From Bacteroidota bacterium (GTDB lineage Bacteria > Bacteroidota > Rhodothermia > Rhodothermales > UBA10348), in NCBI GenBank assembly GCA_004356385.1, contig SMXL01000100.1:1-8958 (forward strand): a stretch of 8,958 bases of DNA. The letters run 5' to 3'. The notes under the pieces are model-generated. The model was not told the DNA's origin, did no database searches, and was given only the letters and a program-made list of their open reading frames with translations. A program made the position numbers and the translations under genes. This document shows, piece by piece, positions 6,669 through 8,958 of the stretch; within the stretch, counting starts at the first letter, position 1; every line of letters starts with the position of its first letter.

Positions 6669-7736
6669 ATGGCTGCAACCACCGATGCAATAAGCCCCGT
6701 AGCAATTCAAGGAGACGAGGACGTCGAGAGAGCACTTCGACCAAAGGCTCTCAAAGAGTTCGTCGGTCAGCAGAGGATCAAGGACAATCTTAGAATTTTC
6801 GTGTCGGCGGCGAAAAACCGAGAGGAGTGTCTAGATCACGTGCTCCTTTCTGGTCCTCCGGGACTTGGAAAGACGACACTCGCCTATATCCTCGCCCACG
6901 AAATGGGGGCGAAGATTAAAACCACGTCGGGACCGGTCCTGGATAAACCGGCGAATATTGCCGGGCTACTCACCAACTTGAGTGAAGGTGATATCCTTTT
7001 CATTGATGAGATCCACAGACTGTCGCCTGTTGTCGAAGAGTATCTTTACGCGGCGATGGAGGATTATCAGATCGACATTTTGATTGATTCAGGCCCTAGC
7101 GCAAGGAGCGTAAAAATTACGCTTCCCCCTTTTACGCTTATTGGCGCTACCACTCGAAAAGGCCTCTTGACGGCACCGCTCCGGGCGAGATTCGGAATCG
7201 ATTTCCGATTCGATTATTACACAACCCCGATGCTCACGAAGATTGTAAAACGGTCTTCATCGATCCTCGGTGTTGAGATTTCAGACGAGGGGGCTGTTGA
7301 ATTGGCAAAACGAAGCCGGGGCACGCCCCGAGTGGCCAACCGACTTCTTCGCAGGACCCGGGACTACGCAGAAGTTGAAGGCGACGGGCGAATTACGAGG
7401 GAACTGGCAGACTTCGCTCTGAATGCATTGAACGTCGACGAGGAAGGCCTTGACGATATGGATTCGCGGATTCTCGTCACACTGATTGAGAAGTTTTCCG
7501 GAGGCCCGACGGGTTTAACCAATCTTGCGGTATCAGTTGGAGAGGAGGCCGAAACCATTGAAGAGGTGTATGAGCCGTACTTGATTCAAGAAGGATTTAT
7601 CGAACGTACGCCAAGGGGGCGGATGGCGACGGAGCGGGCGTATCGGCACTTTAGATTGGAGAAAGGTAGGCAGAAGGGCCGGTCAGATGACGTACAGGGC
7701 TCAGAAAACCCGCACCCGTTGTTTGAAGACGAATAA
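6669..7736 (+). CDS. ruvB: Holliday junction branch migration ATPase RuvB
   Basis: The 355-residue product is a full-length RuvB. It is the AAA+ motor that forms hexameric rings on both sides of a RuvA-bound Holliday junction and pumps DNA to drive branch migration in recombinational repair. Visible motifs are Walker [10 protein letters not shown] (62-70), Walker B ILFIDEIH (109-116), sensor 1 GATTR (159-163), the arginine-finger segment PLRARFG with Arg174, and sensor 2 GTPR (218-221). The C-terminal winged-helix DNA-binding domain includes [18 protein letters not shown] (304-321). The last 25 residues are a charged, probably disordered tail. The ATG at 6669 leaves the usual short lead before the [11 protein letters not shown] motif; there is no clear Shine-Dalgarno. 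ruvA and ruvC are not adjacent in this window. It is divergent from the rpoN operon across a 132-base intergenic region. Confidence 0.98.
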   Translation: MAATTDAISPVAIQGDEDVERALRPKALKEFVGQQRIKDNLRIFVSAAKNREECLDHVLLSGPPGLGKTTLAYILAHEMGAKIKTTSGPVLDKPANIAGLLTNLSEGDILFIDEIHRLSPVVEEYLYAAMEDYQIDILIDSGPSARSVKITLPPFTLIGATTRKGLLTAPLRARFGIDFRFDYYTTPMLTKIVKRSSSILGVEISDEGAVELAKRSRGTPRVANRLLRRTRDYAEVEGDGRITRELADFALNALNVDEEGLDDMDSRILVTLIEKFSGGPTGLTNLAVSVGEEAETIEEVYEPYLIQEGFIERTPRGRMATERAYRHFRLEKGRQKGRSDDVQGSENPHPLFEDE

Positions 7737-7759
7737 AAAATTCTTCAAATCATCTAGCC

Positions 7760-7969
7760 ATGGAATCCCCGGAACCTCAGACCCAAAACAGCCCGAAGAA
7801 AAGTAAACCGAATCCCATAGGGGTCGCTATTGCCCTCGGCGCCGGTATCGGTACGGCAATTGGTGTTGTGATCGATAATATTGGTATGGGCATCGCGATG
7901 GGCGTCGGTATCGGTACGGCGATTGGAGCAGGACTGTATGCTCAGCAGCAGTCTCGCCCTGAGGACTGA
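7760..7969 (+). CDS. Small glycine-zipper membrane protein, 69 residues
   Basis: A hydrophilic, lysine-rich N terminus (residues 1-18) precedes a Gly/Ala/Ile-rich segment (19-62) with two copies of a GxGIGTAIG unit separated by VVIDNIGMGIAM. Regular small residues and long hydrophobic stretches indicate a glycine-zipper helical hairpin in a membrane, and DNIG is suited to the turn. I recall similar short proteins as unnamed hypotheticals in many bacteria; no function is known to me. The two GxGIGTAIG units are nearly identical in DNA, so the protein probably grew by internal duplication. The ATG is 23 bases after the ruvB stop, so it is likely read from the same transcript. No Shine-Dalgarno is visible. 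A link to DNA repair is not implied by the sequence. Confidence 0.75.
   Translation: MESPEPQTQNSPKKSKPNPIGVAIALGAGIGTAIGVVIDNIGMGIAMGVGIGTAIGAGLYAQQQSRPED
7838..7926 (+). repeat. Imperfect direct repeat inside the glycine-zipper gene
   Basis: Copies at 7838-7863 and 7901-7926 agree at 24 of 26 positions and lie exactly 63 bases (21 codons) apart. Each contains GGTATCGGTACGGC. The phase-keeping spacing points to duplication of a coding unit rather than a regulatory repeat. Confidence 0.7.
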
Positions 7970-8287
7970 CGGTACCCGTTCGCGCAGACGCCCCTGAGTT
8001 CCGGTGAGTCGGAAGAAGCCCAGATTTCTCCAGGAACCCCCAAGCTGAGTGGAGTGATAGAGTCACGTAATAATTCCGTCAGCCATGGATACCATTCAAG
8101 GCTTTACCGCACAGAAGCACAGCCCGAATCATCCGTCGGATCGCACCATTCGATTTTAGATTTCCGCAGCATCAGCCGAAACTAGAACGATAGGCTCATC
8201 GCACCAGAAATGGTTGTTTTAGGGTGAAGAGGACGATCTGACCTCGTATTCTCGTGCAAATCGGGAGCCATCACCCGGATTTTCGGT
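7970..8287. other. 318-base intergenic region with no assigned feature
   Basis: I find no convincing gene, RNA or terminator here. A 24-codon ATG frame at 8085-8159 has no ribosome-binding site and no recognisable product. A hairpin at 7999-8014 (TTCCG/CGGAA) has only a 5-bp stem and no T-run. The frame of the downstream gene is closed by TGA at 8225-8227, which limits any N-terminal extension. The promoter of that gene should lie here, but no -35/-10 pair stands out. Confidence 0.5.
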
Positions 8288-8884
8288 ATGAAAAAAGCGC
8301 TCATCATTGTAGTCATTTTCGCTACTGGCTTTGTGGTGACCTTCGAAAAGGAGGTCAAACACGGCCCTGGTATTCTAGCGCCGGATGAACCGATCCAGAT
8401 TGCTATCAAACGGCCTTCGAGCTTCCCATTTGACGAATATCGGATTATCCCTCAGGCCGAGTTCAGTCTGACGGCACGAATTCTCTCGAAGAAAAAGTAC
8501 GGGTATGGTCGAGAATCCGATCTCTCTCCCATTGATCTGGCGCTTGGTTGGGGACGAATGTCGGACGAATCCATACTCGAGTCATTCTCCATATCACAGT
8601 CCGGTCGGTGGTACAATTGGCGGTCCCGCGAGCTTCCTATTTCGGCGAGAGAGGTGTCCAATCACAGCGCCAACATGCACATTATCCCGGCGACGGATGA
8701 GCTCAAGAACCGACTGAAACGACTCAAGAGAGGAGAAATCATCCAGCTGACCGGAAAACTCGTAAATGTTCAGGCCGACGATGGATGGCACTGGAAGAGT
8801 TCTCTCAAGCGCTCGGATAGAGGCAGCGGAGCATGCGAACTCTTTTTCGTTGAGTCGCTGACGGTCAAGGATATTTCAGTCTAG
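8288..8884 (+). CDS. Uncharacterised membrane-anchored or exported protein, 198 residues
   Basis: The N terminus (MKK followed by about 15 hydrophobic residues, 4-18) is a signal anchor or short signal peptide without a lipobox Cys, so the rest probably faces the periplasm. The body carries patterns that look conserved: GWGRMSD (87-93), ISQSGRWYNWR (102-112), a His cluster NHSANMHIIPA (125-135), RGEIIQLTGKLV (148-159), DGWHWKSSLKR (165-175) and GACELFFVE (181-189). I recall an unnamed family with this W/H/C pattern in several Gram-negative groups but know no assigned function. RGEIIQLTGKLV resembles a beta-barrel strand pair such as an OB-like fold; this is a guess. The start is the only ATG after the in-frame TGA at 8225, and no Shine-Dalgarno is present. 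It stands apart from both neighbours by 318 and 74 bases, so it is probably monocistronic. Confidence 0.82.
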   Translation: MKKALIIVVIFATGFVVTFEKEVKHGPGILAPDEPIQIAIKRPSSFPFDEYRIIPQAEFSLTARILSKKKYGYGRESDLSPIDLALGWGRMSDESILESFSISQSGRWYNWRSRELPISAREVSNHSANMHIIPATDELKNRLKRLKRGEIIQLTGKLVNVQADDGWHWKSSLKRSDRGSGACELFFVESLTVKDISV

Positions 8885-8958
8885 ATTGGTACCCGGTCCG
8901 GTGTCCTGAACTGGTACCTATACCACCCGGCTTTGCGCGTCGACGGTCCACGTCTCAA
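8885..8958. other. Unassigned 3' end of the window
   Basis: These 74 bases follow the last gene. TGGTACC occurs twice, 25 bases apart (8887-8893 and 8912-8918). On the minus strand one frame ends in a stop at 8920-8918 after residues ETWTVDAQSRVV, which could be the C terminus of a convergent gene whose body lies outside the window. The stretch is too short to support that. Confidence 0.2.

Noticed and set aside
7999..8014. Hairpin TTCCG/CGGAA after the glycine-zipper gene
   Set aside because: A 5-bp stem with no following T-run is too weak to call a terminator.
8085..8159. 24-codon ATG frame in the 318-base gap
   Set aside because: It is very short, has no ribosome-binding site and shows no protein-like composition.
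8887..8918. TGGTACC repeated 25 bases apart at the window end
   Set aside because: Seven-base repeats at this distance are expected by chance, and no mobile-element structure accompanies them.
1..8958. Search for CRISPR repeats, tRNA, rRNA, insertion-sequence ends and toxin-antitoxin or defence genes
   Set aside because: No regularly spaced repeats, cloverleaf sequences, transposase frames or defence domains were seen.

Overview
The window carries eight protein-coding loci, one of them broken by a frameshift, and looks like ordinary chromosome from a bacterium of the Bacteroidota/Rhodothermota/Balneolota group. That placement is an inference. It rests on a Gln-rich RpoN with a long acidic linker, a Cys-rich DUF3109-type protein, and mostly weak or absent Shine-Dalgarno sequences; I ran no search. 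Base composition looks even across the window. I see no insertion sequence, integrase, phage gene, CRISPR array, rRNA or tRNA.

Layout. Positions 1-1248 (+) hold the C-terminal part of an M1 zinc aminopeptidase that starts outside the window. A six-helix membrane protein follows at 1267-2148 (+). A small soluble protein of unknown function lies at 2281-2541 (-). A 387-base gene-free stretch (2542-2928) contains several inverted repeats. A leftward operon follows, read from its promoter near 6570: a Cys-cluster DUF3109-type protein (6536-5952), sigma-54 rpoN (5939-4461), and a class V PLP-dependent aminotransferase/cysteine-desulfurase-like enzyme (4426-2929) with a single-base frameshift in its cofactor-binding loop. 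Divergent from the operon is ruvB (6669-7736, +), the Holliday-junction branch-migration motor, followed after 23 bases by a small glycine-zipper protein (7760-7969, +). After a 318-base gap comes an uncharacterised membrane-anchored protein (8288-8884, +). The last 74 bases cannot be assigned.

The leftward cluster is the most coherent unit. It has 12-base and 34-base gaps and a consensus-like -35/-10 pair placed so that the first mRNA would be nearly leaderless, starting about 2 bases before the GTG start of the DUF3109 gene. I found no clear undescribed multi-gene system. The best leads are the frameshift, the leaderless operon start, the inverted-repeat cluster with two competing hairpins downstream of the aminotransferase, and the conserved-looking orphan protein at 8288-8884.
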